Origin: Anastatus disparis
Lineage: Eukaryota; Arthropoda; Insecta; Hymenoptera; Eupelmidae
Length of the DNA stretch: 64,000 nucleotides
Reading direction: 5' to 3'
Assembly (NCBI GenBank): GCA_017163975.1
Contig: JAFFSR010000299.1
Location: forward strand, 979,501 to 1,043,500
The notes under the pieces are model-generated. The model did no database searches. It had not been told where the DNA came from and saw only the letters and a program-made list of their open reading frames with translations. A program made the position numbers and the translations under genes. Of the stretch, positions 32,558-45,797 are shown in pieces. Numbering within the stretch: position 1 is the stretch's first letter; each line of letters opens with the position of its first letter.

Positions 32558-34787
32558 TAAGTATTGGTTTTCTTTTTTTTTCTTTCATTCCACTTTTATA
32601 GTTTTTCATCAAATGTATAAAAATTTGTTATTTCTAAATACAAGTAATTTTGTGCTTTAAAATCTTCTGTATTCAATTAAAAAATATGCTGTTAATGTCG
32701 TTCCCACATTTTTTTGCATAATCATTTCTTCTTTTTCCTGTTTAAAAAATACATTTTGTTGATTTTCTCCATTAACGCTTACACGTTTTATAGTACGTGA
32801 AATAATATGTAAAGGGTATTCTAATAATCTGTGCATTGCTTCAGGTGGACATAAATATCGTGTATTAATGTATTGTTGGATTTCATCATATTGATATTCA
32901 TCATTTTCACGATTGTCATTTTAAAAAGTGTCTTTATTTTCTGATTGAAAATCGACATTCACTTGAATTATTATAATGTATGCACAATCATGACCTTTAT
33001 AGCAATATTACAATAAATATTTAATGCATTGTACAGTGAAACATACTTATACGTTTATGTGTGCATTAAATTTCAATAATAAGTTAGGATTATAAGGTTC
33101 AACAAATCCATTATCTGCAACTCTTTCTGTAAATTTATTTTTGAAAATTATTTTGACGCTATCATTTTTACGTTTGTATAGTTGATATTCATTAAATTTA
33201 AATGCTATTGTATTATTTTAATTTTTGGAAAATTGTTAGTACGTTGTTTCGTATTTTTATCCATACACGGACAATTTATATTTTGCATACCACAGGGACC
33301 ATGTATCATTAATTGTTTAACAATACTATATAATTTTGGATAAATATCGCTATTTGGGATTTCTGAACTTATTATTTTATCAACTTTTTTAAGAATGTCA
33401 AATTAATCATTTTTATCTAAAAATAACAACATATGCATATGTGGTAATCTTTGTTTTTGAAATTCAAGTTCATAACTGTATGTAATACATTTTCCTAAAA
33501 TTCCCTTTTTGAATTCTTCTACTTTTTGATAAAATACTTTTGTTTTAATATCTGGTCTATCTATTGCATTTTCATAAATTTCCAAGTTTTCAGTTATTTC
33601 TTTCCAATGTGGGTTACAGGTCATAGTTACAAAAATGTCAGGTTTAGCATCATAATTTATGAGTGCCATTAAGTCAATGTAATTTTGTTTTTAGAATCGT
33701 GGACTTCCTGTAAAGTTTGATGGTAATATGACCATTTTTCCAATTTTTGAAAAATCTAATTTTTTTTTGTTATGTAAAAAGTCCATAACACCTTTGTCAC
33801 AATCACTTATCAATACGTTTTGGTTTTTCCGTATGAAATATAATCTGGAGGTTTTAACTATTACAAGCGCATCAACAATGAACTGTTGAGATAATTTTTC
33901 CAAATTAAGGTATGGATTAAATTCATTTCTAACACTAAATCTATAATTGTAAAATTGCAAATTTGAAATATTAGATTTTATAAATTTACTTTTAATATTT
34001 GGCATCCATCTAAAACCACCATCAGGATGAATAAGCAGATATGTCATAGGATCTGTATGTTTTCTATTTGTCAGTTTACTAATTGGTTTACCATATTTCG
34101 AGTAAATGACAATAACACGTTCAATAGGAGATAGATCGTATTCTGCAACATATACTATTGCAACTTGATTACAGGTAGGTAGATTATATTTATTTTTATC
34201 TAAATTATTATTGCGGACAATAGACATAGTAACAGTTCTTGGAGGACAATTGATTTTTGCACATCGTTGTAGTTAGTCTTCTTCTACTTCATGCATTATT
34301 TTATAGACTTTAGCATGAGGGTTAATGTCTCTTATAAAGTTATCTAAATGTTTTAATAATGTTAAATTTCTATTAAACTTATTCCGTTCAATCGTTGCCA
34401 TTCCATTCTAAAATATATAATTGTCCATATTTACGTGCTTTATCTTTATTAGGATGTAACGCATATACATTATGGTAAATTTGTCCACATATTCTAATAA
34501 CTTGTGATCCTTTGCCTGGCAATGTATCAAAATTTGTACCAAAACTTGCGAATGCTAAAGCATTATTGTACAACCTAACATTTCGTCAAAAACAATACTT
34601 TCTTCCGTTAATTCAGTTGCTAAAAACTTTAATTGTTCTAGGTAAGAAGGATTTTCTAACAATTCTACTTTACCTTTATGACAACAATTGGAGAAATCGT
34701 TACTTTCAGTATATTCGAAAGCAAAATGTTTCGCATCACAATAAACACACGTATTTGTCATGGAACCAATTTTATTTTCAGATATGA
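32558..34787 (-). pseudogene. Helitron 1 HUH Rep endonuclease and N-terminal domain
   Basis: The Rep part nicks DNA and attaches covalently through tyrosine. A Cys/His region begins CVYCDAKHFAFEYTES (34740) with a later CCHKGK. Next is a segment with LIHPDGGFRWMPN (about 34040), then VILPSNFTGSPRF (33700). The core has TMTCNPHWKE and the HUH motif LPHMHML (about 33432-33450). Further left come MIHGPCG (about 33300), YNPNLLLKFNAHIN (about 33100) and a YLL-x-Y-CYKG tyrosine motif (about 33020), in which a TAA replaces one residue. Multiple stops and at least four frame changes. Confidence 0.85.
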
Positions 34788-35399
34788 GATTTTTATCGAA
34801 ATATATATTTGCTATACAACCAATCAGTTTCGAATTAATTTTTTCCTTTAGAATTTTTTCATTTCATTTCTTTAATTTTTTCACTTTGCCCTTTATGGTT
34901 TTATTAATAACTTTGTTCAATACAATATTATGATTGTTATTATAATTCTTATTATTGTAATTTTCAGTATAATTTTTATTGTCTTCAATTTTTAATAGTT
35001 TACGCCTTATGTCTTTAATTGATAAGAATCATATTTATATTTTCACTTTTTTCTATCTATTGGTTCATTTATTGTAGTATCATTATTAATATGTGTATTG
35101 TCATCAATTTCTATTTGTTTACACCTTGTGCGTGATTCTTTTAATTGGTGACAATCATTTTTTACTAGTGTTTTGTTAATAATATCGGCATTTTCCAATT
35201 TTTGATTTTCAATCTGTTCCATTTTCTCAGATTCATTATATTGTTCTTTAGTAAGTTTTTTTCTATAAGTTTTTTTTTTGCGTAATTTTTCTTTTCCATG
35301 CCGTTATTTTAATTTAGCAGTATCTCTATTTTCAATTGATTTTATTTTTAATATCTTAATATTTTCAATTTGGGTTTTTATATTTATTTGGTAGTTCCT

Positions 35400-36450
35400 C
35401 TTTCATTTTTACGTAAGCTTTTTTCCTACGTGAAGATTTGTACGTATCTGTTCTAATTTATCAGTACCCTTTTTTATCTTTGACTTCATCTTTATTATTT
35501 TAGTATTTTTTAATTTTTCTTCATATTTTTTCGGTTGTTTTTCTTTAATTTTTATATAAGCTTCTTTCTTACGTAAAGCCTTATTCGCACGTATTTGTTC
35601 TAATTTATCAGTACTCATTTTTTCCTTGAATTTCAATTTTGTTATCTTAGTATTTTCTAATTTTTCTTCATATTTTTTCGGTTGTTTTTCTTTAATTTTT
35701 ATATTGGCTTCTTTTTTACGTAAAGCCTCATTCCCACGTATTTGCTCCAATTTATCAGTACTTATTTTCTCCTTGAATTGCAATTTTGTTATTTTAGTAT
35801 TTTCTAATTTCTGTTGTCCTTTTTTCATTTTCATATAAGGTTTTTTCTCAAGTAAAGCTTCTTGAACACGTCTTAGTTCTAATGAATCATTACTTTTTTT
35901 TTCTTGCATTTTCATAATAATGTCTTTTTTTGAATTCTTTTATAATTATGTGATTGTTCTGTTTCCATTTACCTATACAGTCCTGTTACAAATAAAGCTT
36001 CTTTTTCATCTATTTCTTTTGATTCTTTTTTTTTCTTCATTTAATTTAATTTCAACAGTCCTATTTTTATCATCGTTCTAATTTAAGTGGATATCATATA
36101 TTTCCATTATATCATTACATGGTTTTAAAAATTTGTATCTGAAATGTCATTGTCAATTTCCATCAAAATTGTTTCATGATTCGAATTCTTTTGCTTACAA
36201 TATATTTTCATGATCTTTTTTTGTTCTGCCAATAAATGCTTTTGTGAGTTTTTTTCTAACAGTTTAAGCTCGGCAAAATCTAAATTTAATGGTATTTGAT
36301 TTAGACGTTGCTCATGACAAAACTCCTCTTCATCACGTCCGGTAGATTATCGTAATTAATGTTTGCATTATTATAATTTTGTAAAACTGGAAACTTACTT
36401 ATTTGTTGCGTTTCAAAAATTCTTGATAAACGTAATCGCATTTAAGAAAC
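35400..36450 (-). pseudogene. Helitron 1 lysine-rich repeated N-terminal region
   Basis: 35409-35915 is an open 168-codon frame made of three copies of a 49-residue unit containing STDKLEQIR, ALRKKEA, IKIKEKQPKKYEEKL and NTKI-K motifs. Highly charged, predicted helical/coiled coil. The segment to 36450 contains similar but broken coding (MRLRLSRIFETQQISKFP). It probably precedes the zinc-finger domain in the same protein. Confidence 0.6.
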
Positions 36451-36995
36451 ATATCTTACACAACATGGGCATAAATTATAAAGTATTGCAACAGTAAAAG
36501 CAATTGCAAAAAAGCCAATCATAATTATTTGTTTGTGGTTGTATTGTTTTAAATATTATCTGATTTGTTTGAAAATAATCTGTTTATATAAATCTTATAT
36601 ATTATAATGTTTATTATAATATGCTCATCTTGTAGATATTTAAGATTTAAACTATCATGTATATGAATTACCTTATTATTATAATACACACAATTCCAGT
36701 GACCTTTTTCTAAATTTTCGGAAAATAATAACTATATAAATTCTCTATCAATCAATACTGAATTAATATGTTGTGGTCTTTGAATTAGTGAAATTGATTG
36801 CATGTTAAATGAGGTGCACCGGTTTAAAATATTATTAAATTCTAATATATAAATACCAGTTAACATGGAAGCGATTCCACTATACAATCCCCGTCCTTTA
36901 ACAATCAATTAATCTTTCTCAGTCAAAACCATTATTGAATATTGAAATTCTTTTAAGAATTTTAATTTATTATCAGTAAACTTTTTTCAAAGATA
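36451..36995. other. AT-rich spacer, nothing recognised
   Basis: No gene, repeat or palindrome apparent. Probably the 5' flank of Helitron 1. Confidence 0.3.
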
Positions 36996-38067
36996 CACTA
37001 CCCTCCAGCCACATTTGCCCACCCTACATGAAAATCGATAAAACTTTAAAGTTTTGTGGCTCAGTGAAAAATAGTCGTAATTAAAAAATTCCGACTGGGT
37101 TTTAAAAAGGGTTTAAAAACCTGTAATTTAAGCTGAGTTGAGCAAAAAAAAATTAAAAAATGCATGCCTTGTGCGTAAAAAACTAACTAAAAAATATTCA
37201 ATTTTTTTTGCCCCTTTTCAAATGCCTGCCATTTTTGCGGAAATTATCGAATCATAGAAAAACAAAATGGAGGTAAAAGCTAAAGGAGTCACCTTCAAAA
37301 TGAGCTATAGAAAGCTCATTTATGATCAATTTTACGGTAGTTATGGTCATTTTTTATGAAAAAAAACGATTTTTTAAAATAGTTATTATCTCAAAAAATG
37401 CGCATGATATAAAAAAATTTTTAATGGAAAAGCTGTTCATTTTTGAGTCAAAAAAATAAATATTTAGATTTAACTGAAATCCGGAAGGAAAAGTTTTTTT
37501 TTTAATTCATTAAAATATAAATATTGAATAAATGGATTTTTTTTCAATGGGATCAAAAATGAATAAAATCTTTTTTTTACTGATTCTCAGTTTAACCTGA
37601 ATATTTATTTTTTTGACACAAAAATAAACAACTTTTTTATTAAAAATTTTTTTATATCATGCGTATTTTTTGAGATAATGGCTATTAAAAAAAATCGTTT
37701 TTTTCATAAAAAATGACCATAACTACCGTAAAATTGATCATAAATGAGCTTTCTATAGCTCATTTTGAAGGTGACTCCTTTAGCTTTTACCTCCATTTTG
37801 TTTTTCTATGATTCGATAATTTCCGCAAAAATGGCAGGCATTTGAATAGGGGCAAAAAAAATTTAATATTTTTTAGTTAGTTTTTTACGCATAAGGTATG
37901 CATTTTTTAATTTTTTTTTGCTCAACTCGGCTTAAATTAAAGGTTTTTAAACCCTTTTTAAAACCCAGTCGGAACTTTTTAATTACGACTATTTTTCACT
38001 GAGCCACAAAACTTTAAACTTTTATCAATTTTCATGTAGGGTGGGCAAATGTGGCTGGAGGGTAGTG
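36996..38067. mobile_element. 1,072-bp foldback MITE with TA duplication (family C)
   Basis: Near-perfect palindrome, ends CACTACCCTCCAGCCACATT and its complement, flanked by TA at 36994-36995 and 38068-38069. Arms about 510 bp, centre near 37530. TA target and a CAC-type terminus fit a Tc1/mariner-like non-autonomous element. No coding capacity. Confidence 0.9.
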
Positions 38068-38240
38068 TATTCACAATAGAATTACTTTTATATCAACTAA
38101 TTTAATTTACTACCTTTTAACTTATAAAAGCTGAAAAATAAAAAAAATTATGAAAAATGCTATGAATTAATTGTAATATGATAAAAAATAATAAAATTTG
38201 TAAAAATAATATAACGATGAAAAAATGGTTATATTCGGCA

Positions 38241-38243
<3 letters not shown>

Positions 38244-38324
<81 letters not shown>
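38244..38324. repeat. (TA)n microsatellite
   Basis: About 40 perfect TA units. Confidence 0.97.
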
Positions 38325-38325
<1 letters not shown>

Positions 38326-38830
38326 CTCCTCTCCTACCCCTCATTATTCCTCCCCCTATTTTGTATGCTTAAAACATCACAATCCACCCATCAAAATAAC
38401 GTAAAAATCTGTCTAGAAATGATCTTTTTTGAAAAAAAAAGACACCTCTCACTACCCAAGTCACTCCTTTTGCTACCCCTCGTACGTCACTCATCCCCCC
38501 CTCAGATAATTTAGCTAAATTTATCTTATTTTACCAATGTATTTGTTACTCATTCTCTATACCACTACTATCACCCTTCCCACTACTACCTCATCACTAC
38601 TACTCCTCATTTTTTTTCTCTCCTCTTCAAAAAATCACAAGTCACCACTCAAAATAACGTAAAAATGTCTCTTGAAATGTCTTTTTAAAAAAAAAAAGAT
38701 TCCTCCTTCTTCCCTAGTCACCCCTCGCTCAACAAGTCATCCCCTCGCTTCACAAGTCACCCCTCACTCCATGAATCACCCCCTCGCTCCACAAGTCACC
38801 CCTCATAACCCCTCATACCCCTAATACACT
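38325..38830. repeat. Pyrimidine-rich tract with internal duplication
   Basis: The plus strand is strongly C/T-rich. A block containing CAAAATAACGTAAAAAT and GAAATG...TTTTTT occurs twice (about 38390-38450 and 38655-38710). 38720-38820 is a minisatellite of CACAAGTCACCCCTCGCT-like units. Confidence 0.75.
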
Positions 38831-39944
38831 CTTCATAAAATTATTATGAACTATTGAGAAAAAAATTTTTTAATTTTATATTTATGAAATACTTGCTTAA
38901 GACTATATAATGGAATATATATTCAATGCATAGTTGATAATATTATAGATTGTTGATATAATTATTTTTCAACTATCAACTAATACCTACGTTCCTCAGA
39001 CAACTTTCCACACCACCCATACTGAGACAAAAAAAATAAGAAACTGCTACTTCCAACATTTAAGCTTCCTTTTTTTTGTGTCCAAGCTGTACTTGCCTTA
39101 AGTAGAAGTTTTTATTTTTTTATCAGTATAACGAGGTATTGTCAATGGTGCGTTGGGTTTTTTTTTTGTTTATCAAGAAAAATTAAATATTTAAAGTGGT
39201 ACCCTGCGCCAGTAGCCCTACATAACCACTTTTAAAATAATTTAAATTAAAAAAATTTCTTCACTTTTCTTTAAATGTCAAAAGTAAAAATGTTATTGTA
39301 AATTTACATTCATTAAAAAGGTCAAAATTATAATAATTATTAATTCATTTATTTATAAAAAAGGAAAATAAAAATTATATTGTTAATGTAAAATTTTATC
39401 TTTTAAACTCTTTATACAAGTAAATAAAGTTATATAATTTTTATTTTATTTATCTTTAATATTTTCAATATTTTAAGGAATATATTTTTATCCTTTTTCG
39501 TTTGTTTATGTTTAATCATTTATAATATAAATTATATGACAAATTATAAATTTTTTATATAAAGAGTGTGATATTAATTTTTTAATATTTGAATAAATAA
39601 TTAAATTAAATTAAATTCTTTAAAAAATGATTCTATATAAATTTATGATATATTTTTAATACATTTATTTTGAAATTATAACTATAGTTATTATTATTTT
39701 CTTACCTATTTTATTGTTTCTAATATATATTTAAATTAATCCAAAATAAAATAAATCATAAGTTCCCAGCAGGAGATTTAGGTTGAAGTATAGGATATAA
39801 AAAAATGAAAATATTGTAAATAATGATTGTCTTACAATACTACAATAATATTTATATAGAATCCATTGGAGACCAAATTTAAAAAATTTCAACCCTATTT
39901 TATATTGTGGAAGATTAACACAACAATACATAATACATGCATAT
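38831..39944. other. AT-rich spacer upstream of Helitron 2
   Basis: No gene. 38996-39232 matches 57998-58266 in inverted orientation (shared GTAGGGCTAC-x-GGCG and GGGTGGTGTGGAAA words), probably a Helitron-related fragment. Confidence 0.5.
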
Positions 39945-41431
39945 GTGATGGTTAAAAGTAATAGAATGAATTTTTTTAGAAATAATCAAAAACAATTACG
40001 CATAGAATGTTATCAAGGTTTATTAGATCATTCAATAAATAGTGCTTTAAATGTTTCAACAAATTTTGAAAACAAAGAAAAAATTGGAAATGTTTTTATT
40101 TTACCCTCATCATATATTGGTAGTCCAAGATATATGCAGCAATATTACCAAGATGCCATGGTAATAATGAGAACAGTAGGAAAACCAGACTTATTTATAA
40201 TAATGATGTGTAATCCTAAATGGGAAGAATTAAAAGAAATTTAAAAAAATTTTTCAGAAGGGACAACTCCCAATGACATACCGAATATCACAGTAAGATT
40301 ATTTCATATAAAATTTAAAATGTCATTGAATGATATTATAAAAAACGAAATTTTTGGTCCTGTTATAGCTTATGTATTTTCGATTGAAGTTCAAAAAAGA
40401 GGGTTACCTCACGCGCATATTATTATAACATTACATCATAATCATAAAACATTAACTTCAGAAAATATTGATAAATATATTTCAGCAGAAATACCTTCAT
40501 CAGAAGATAAATGTTTACAAAAATTAGTAATTAAACACATGTTACATGGACCACATACAAATAAATCATCTTGTTGCGAAAAAAATAAAACTGTATGTAA
40601 AAAAAAATCCCAAAATCATTTAATGGAATTACAATAGTTGAAGAAAACAAATATCCACAATACAAAAGAAGAAATAATATTTTAGATAACCATACGTATA
40701 ATTTAAAAAATAATAAAAAAATTATACAAGTTGATAATTCTATGGTATTTCCTCACAACAGTTTTTTGTTAGCAAAATATAATGCTCATATCATTACTGA
40801 ACTTTGTATGTCAATACAAAGTATAAAATATATTTATGATTATATTTATAAAGGTGTAGATAAAGCTTACTGTAAAATAAAACAAGATAAAATTGAAGAA
40901 AATGATAAAGATGATGTTTATGATAAAATAACTCAATACATAGATGGAAGATATTTAAGTCCAATGGAGGCCGCATGGAGATTACAAGAATTTCTACTAT
41001 GTGGTAGAAGTCATACAGTAATAAGATTAAATATCCATACAGAAAATCAACAAGAATAATTTTTGATGAAAATGATATACATTCAGCATTAAACAATTAT
41101 GAAACAACATTGACCGCATGGTTTAAATTGAATAAAAAAGATGATTTTGCTAAAAAAATTAAATATGTTAATATCCCACAATATTATATGAAAATATAAT
41201 ATTGTGGGATTCAGTCTTAGAATTAAAAAATTCTAAGACTTAATCTTCGTTTAAAAGATCAAAATTTAGAAAAAATATAGCCATTGGTAGATTAAATGTA
41301 GTATCAACAAAAGATAGTGAACGTTTTTTTTTAAATTAATATTAAACAGGGTAAAAAGTCTAACATCTTTTAAGGATTTACGAACTTACGAAAATGTAAC
41401 TTATAATACTTATAAAGAAACTGCTCTTGCA
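39945..41431 (+). pseudogene. Helitron 2 HUH Rep endonuclease
   Basis: The open segment 39945-40244 has VFILPSSYIGSPRY and MCNPKWEE. The HUH motif LPHAHIII lies at about 40405-40425 in segment 40320-40637, followed by HMLHGPH. Segment 40742-41059 has the tyrosine motif IKYIYDYIYKGVDKA and a YLSPMEAAWRL block. At 41173-41210 and 41213-41240 two hairpins disrupt the conserved NIPQYYM segment. IAIGRLNVVSTKDSERFF then follows in another frame. It differs from Helitron 1 in sequence and lies in the opposite orientation. Confidence 0.87.
41173..41240 (+). repeat. Two adjacent perfect hairpins in Helitron 2 coding
   Basis: First: arms of 17 bp (ATCCCACAATATTATAT and complement) with loop GAAA, 41173-41210. 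Second: arms of 12 bp (AGTCTTAGAATT and complement) with loop AAAA, 41213-41240. Each inverted half is an extra copy of the neighbouring coding sequence and causes loss of frame. Confidence 0.92.
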
Positions 41432-43062
41432 ATGAATTTAATAGAACACGAAAAACAAATTCATTATATTTTTAAAGGAGCATGCCTTGTTATGTTACCA
41501 GTACAATTACGTAAATTTTTCGCATGTTTTTTATTATGTGAAAATATTCAAGGTAACATTATTTGGGAAAAATATAAAAAATTTTTTATAGAAGATTTTA
41601 AAGAAAATAAAGAAAACAAAGCTTTATCCCATATTAATCAAATATTAAATTCAGAACAAATGTCATGTGAAAATTTTGGTTTACCTGAATCAAATGAAAA
41701 CTATATTGAGGAAAACGAAGAAATTAATAATGAAATTATAATTTTTAGTAAAAAAAAATTTGATAAAATGTATAAACAATTGAATAACGATCAAAAACAT
41801 ATTTTTGAACAAATAATAAATAATAATCATAAAATTTTTTTCATAGATGGACCAAGAGGTTCTGGAAAAACATTTTTATATAAAACATTAATATATTATT
41901 TCATAACAATAAAAAAAAATTCTTATCAATGACTTGGACAGGTATTGCTTCAATTTTATTACCAAAAGGTTTAACCAGTCACCGAACTTTTATATAACCG
42001 TTAGATTTGAATAACATTGAAAGTGCATTTTTAAAATTTTATTCAGATAAAAAAAATTAAGAGAAGCAAATGTAATTATATGGGACGAAGAATCAATGAT
42101 TCCTAAAAAAGCTTTAGAAATAATTGACAAAATATTAAAAGATGTCTATCATTATAATGAAATTTTTGGAGGAAAAATTATTATTTTAGGTGCAGATTTT
42201 CGTCAAATTTTACCTGTATTAAAACATGGAAATAAAAATACAGTATTAGAAAAAAACTATAAAATATTCAACCCTATGGCCCATGTTTCATATTTTTAAA
42301 TTAAAAAAAAATGTAAGATCTAATGATAAAAATTTTTCATCATTTTTATTAGATATCGGAGAAGGAAAAGTTGATACATTTATTATACCAGAAAAATGGA
42401 AAACTAATAATGTTTGGAATAAAATTTCTGAAAACATTAACAATAATTATTGTTTTTCGAAAAATGTTATTTAAAGTACACATAATGAAGATGTGAATAT
42501 TTTAAATAATAAAATATTGAATTTAATTAATAATGAAACAATGACATATTATAGTGTGACATCCCATAGAACTATGCCCTTCAAATCAATATAATATTAT
42601 TAAAACATTCTTAAATTTAAATATTGTAAATCTTAATTTCATTTCTATTCAAAAGGTTAACAACCAAAATTAGTTCCATGTGATGTCCCGAGTCAGCGGT
42701 TTCCCAATACCGACTCATTGCGAAAACTCAACCGTCAACTGTATCTAAGTGTAAAGGAGAGACAGAGAAGAATGGAAAAAGAATTCATTAGTAAGCAAGC
42801 TAATGAACTTTTAGGAAGTTAAACGACTCCTGTCCTGAAAATTTTGACTACATGTCGAGGTTTGATTGGAGCTTCCATCTCTCGATCACCCGGGCGCGAG
42901 ATAATAAAAACAAACCTCTACGTCACTACACGGCCTTTAGTCACAACAAGACGGCTACCGCAACAGTCGGCTCTGCCAGGTCCACTGGGAAAATCAGTGT
43001 TACTTTAAATCTTTATTACTTAAGTTATTTTAATATTAAATATTAGTGAGTAGATTAGACAA

Positions 43063-43736
43063 CAAGGAGGGTATCACTTCTTTGGGTCACGGATCTTGTT
43101 GTAATTTGTGGATATGTTTTTACACATAAAATTATGAAAAAAGCCGCAGGCATTTGATCTAACGCCCGATCATTCCAAGATTATGAGCTATTTTGTTCAA
43201 TTTCTTTGAAAAATCAGTGTTTATAATATTGAATACTACGCTCCAATGGGAGCTTCTAAGTTCTTTCTATTAAATTCTAGTAAAAGTTGAGGTTAAATCC
43301 TTTTGATTAAAAAAAAACGTGTACAAAAAGCTCAACCCGTTCAAAAGTTATAGCCAAATGAAAAACATGCACAATATTTTTATCAAAATAAAAGTTTAAT
43401 TTTATGCTAATTTTTATAAAAATTTTTATAACAATTTTTATTTCTTCATAACTCTTGAATGGGTTCAGCTTTTTGAACACGTTTTTTTTTAATCAAAAGG
43501 ATTCAATCTCAACTTTTACTAGAATTTTGCAGAATGCACTTAAAAGCTCTCATTGGGGAGTAATATTCAATATTGTGAACAATGATTTTTCGAAGAAATT
43601 GAATAAAATAGCTCATAATCTTGGAATGATCGAGCGTTAGACCGAATGCTCGCGGCTTTTTTTACGATTTTATGTATAAAAACATATCTGTAAGTTACAG
43701 CAAGATCCATGACCCAAAGAAGTGATACTCTCCTTG
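43063..43736. mobile_element. Palindromic MITE, family B-related (674 bp)
   Basis: Ends CAAGGAGGGTATCACTTC and GAAGTGATACTCTCCTTG, next to TTTGGGTCA. Centre near 43400. The termini resemble family B (CAAGGAGAGTGT...GGGTCA), but the interior is different, so it is a sister family. Confidence 0.88.
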
Positions 43737-45758
43737 TAAGATATAAGATTCAAATTAAATTACTAAATTAAATCAAAATCAGTTAATAGTGACAACAAGT
43801 GTAAACTTGAGATCTAAGGTGAATCAAGGTAACTTTCGAGGTAATAATCTGAAATATTAACCGAACGTTCCAGCGATTAAAGGAGGAAGCCCAACCTTAT
43901 CTTGCCACGGACATTCTCACCATGTAGTTTAAGGAGTCCGAGTATAGAAAACATCAGGAAGATCAAGTCGGAAATAAATTCATCTTTTTCTCTCCTAATT
44001 TGTGAGTTATTTATATTAACGAAATTTACTAACCAAATTAACGACGAAATTAGTTAAAATATAAATAGCAAAAATTAGAATAATGAAATCATACGACTAT
44101 TCTCTGTTAATATTCAGAAAATCCATCTAGTAATTAAATTATGGAAATAATAATATATTATAAATAATAAACTACAAGTTTATATTAATCATACATGTGT
44201 ATGATTTACACTAATCGAAAATTCCGTATTAATTGTTAATTAAATTGTAAGAAGGGATATAAGTGAAATTAAAATTTCAATTGTAAGAGGAAAATATATA
44301 AAAATATTAAAAATAAAGAAAAGAATAAATTTAAATTACTGTAGTAAATTTAAGGTTTATTTATATTTAAAATTTGACTAGCAAATAAATATATATATAT
44401 ATTTACATGAATATTAAATAACAACCATATTTATAGAGTTTGCGACGATGCTATTTCAAGCATCGTGCTTAAACCGGGTTCTGCGCCCAACCGCTACAAG
44501 GCGTTACTCCCGCAATGGGAATAGCGCGCTCCAGAGCATATAAGTCGGCAAGACGGCTGGCTAAAAACGGACTCTCTCCCCTCTCCCTATGTAGAGAAGT
44601 TATGATTTACATAGTGAGAGCTCACCTACGTGTTTCAATGTGTATAAGGGGGATTCCTATACACATTGCAGACCGTTCTTACCTGGGCTTAGCTTGACTA
44701 AGTTTTCCATCCATTCCCAGTAACTATGCATAAGGGGGTTCCCTATGCATAGTTTCCTATCTCTTACCTCCACCTCTTCGGTCGAGGTAGTTCCTCCGCC
44801 AGTCGATGGAGTTTCCACGACTAGCTCATCTTCTCTTTGTCTACCCTGAGGCTGGGAGGTAGCATTATCGTGTCTTCCTGCGACACTGACCCGCTTCCAG
44901 TCTATACCGGGTGTCATCGAGACATAGCTCGTATTATCCGCCGCCGGTAAAGTAGATTCCGACCGTAACCGCCGTCGATAATATCGTAGCCTGTATATAG
45001 TTTATTACCTTTCCTTTATTAATAATAAGATTGTTAAACCGCGTCACCGGTAAAAATAAATACCGACCGCCAGAAAGAGATCAATCAAATCTCGTAACCT
45101 GTCTACCTTTAATAGTCTACCTTTCTTTTACTATTAGTTTGTAACCGATACCGTTCGGAATTTATTATTGAATGTAATCTTTGTTAAGCCGCGTCGCCAG
45201 TAAAAATAATACCGACCGCTCAAACATATAATTTAACCTTAGTTCATTCATATTTTTGCGCGCCGCCGTTTCCGGCCGTTATTCCAAGATTATCATTAGA
45301 TTAATTCAACCTTGTATTTGTTATAAGTTTAACTCAATAAATGCAAAGAATATTTATTGTGAAAAATATAAAATGCACGACTCATACTCATTTACCAGTT
45401 TCCGTTAACCCTGTCCTGTAAATCCGCCCCGTCATTATAACTTTAATTTTAAGTTTATTTATTTCATTTATTTAATTATTATTTAAACGCAATAGTAAAT
45501 TTCTTTTTTTTTAATTACAGTTAACTTTTCATTCTTAAACTCATTTTTATTTTTATTATTAAATTCAGTAATTTCAATTTAGTTTATAAGTTTTGAACTT
45601 TGGCTTATTCGAACCACCGACCGACCATCTTCCAGCATCAACCCTCAGGTAAAAGTAAAAGTCTGATGCCGCCGACGTCAACGGGTTGTCTAAAGCAACC
45701 GCCCGAAAAGCCAAACGTTACAACTTATAATATAAATTATATTTTAACGCATATAAAT

Positions 45759-45763
<5 letters not shown>

Positions 45764-45791
<28 letters not shown>
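45764..45791. repeat. (TA)n microsatellite
   Basis: Fourteen TA units inside the TG...CA element. Confidence 0.9.

Positions 45792-45797
<6 letters not shown>

Larger units (their letters stand above)
29684..36450 (-). mobile_element. Helitron 1 (autonomous type, inactivated)
   Basis: A rolling-circle transposon read right to left: a lysine-rich repeated N-terminal part (36440-35400), a zinc-finger/N-terminal Helitron region (34790-33690), an HUH endonuclease (33670-32570) and a Pif1-like SF1 helicase (31890-29684). Two foldback MITEs (31894-32557 and 30123-30503) split it. Termini were not located: no hairpin plus CTAG end was found on the minus strand left of 29684. Confidence 0.88.

Noticed and set aside
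38117..38372. Open frames with YIYIYI repeats
   Set aside because: Pure translation of (TA)n.
44657..44917. 86-codon minus-strand frame in the TG...CA element
   Set aside because: Weak resemblance to retroelement gag composition only; no CCHC or capsid motif.
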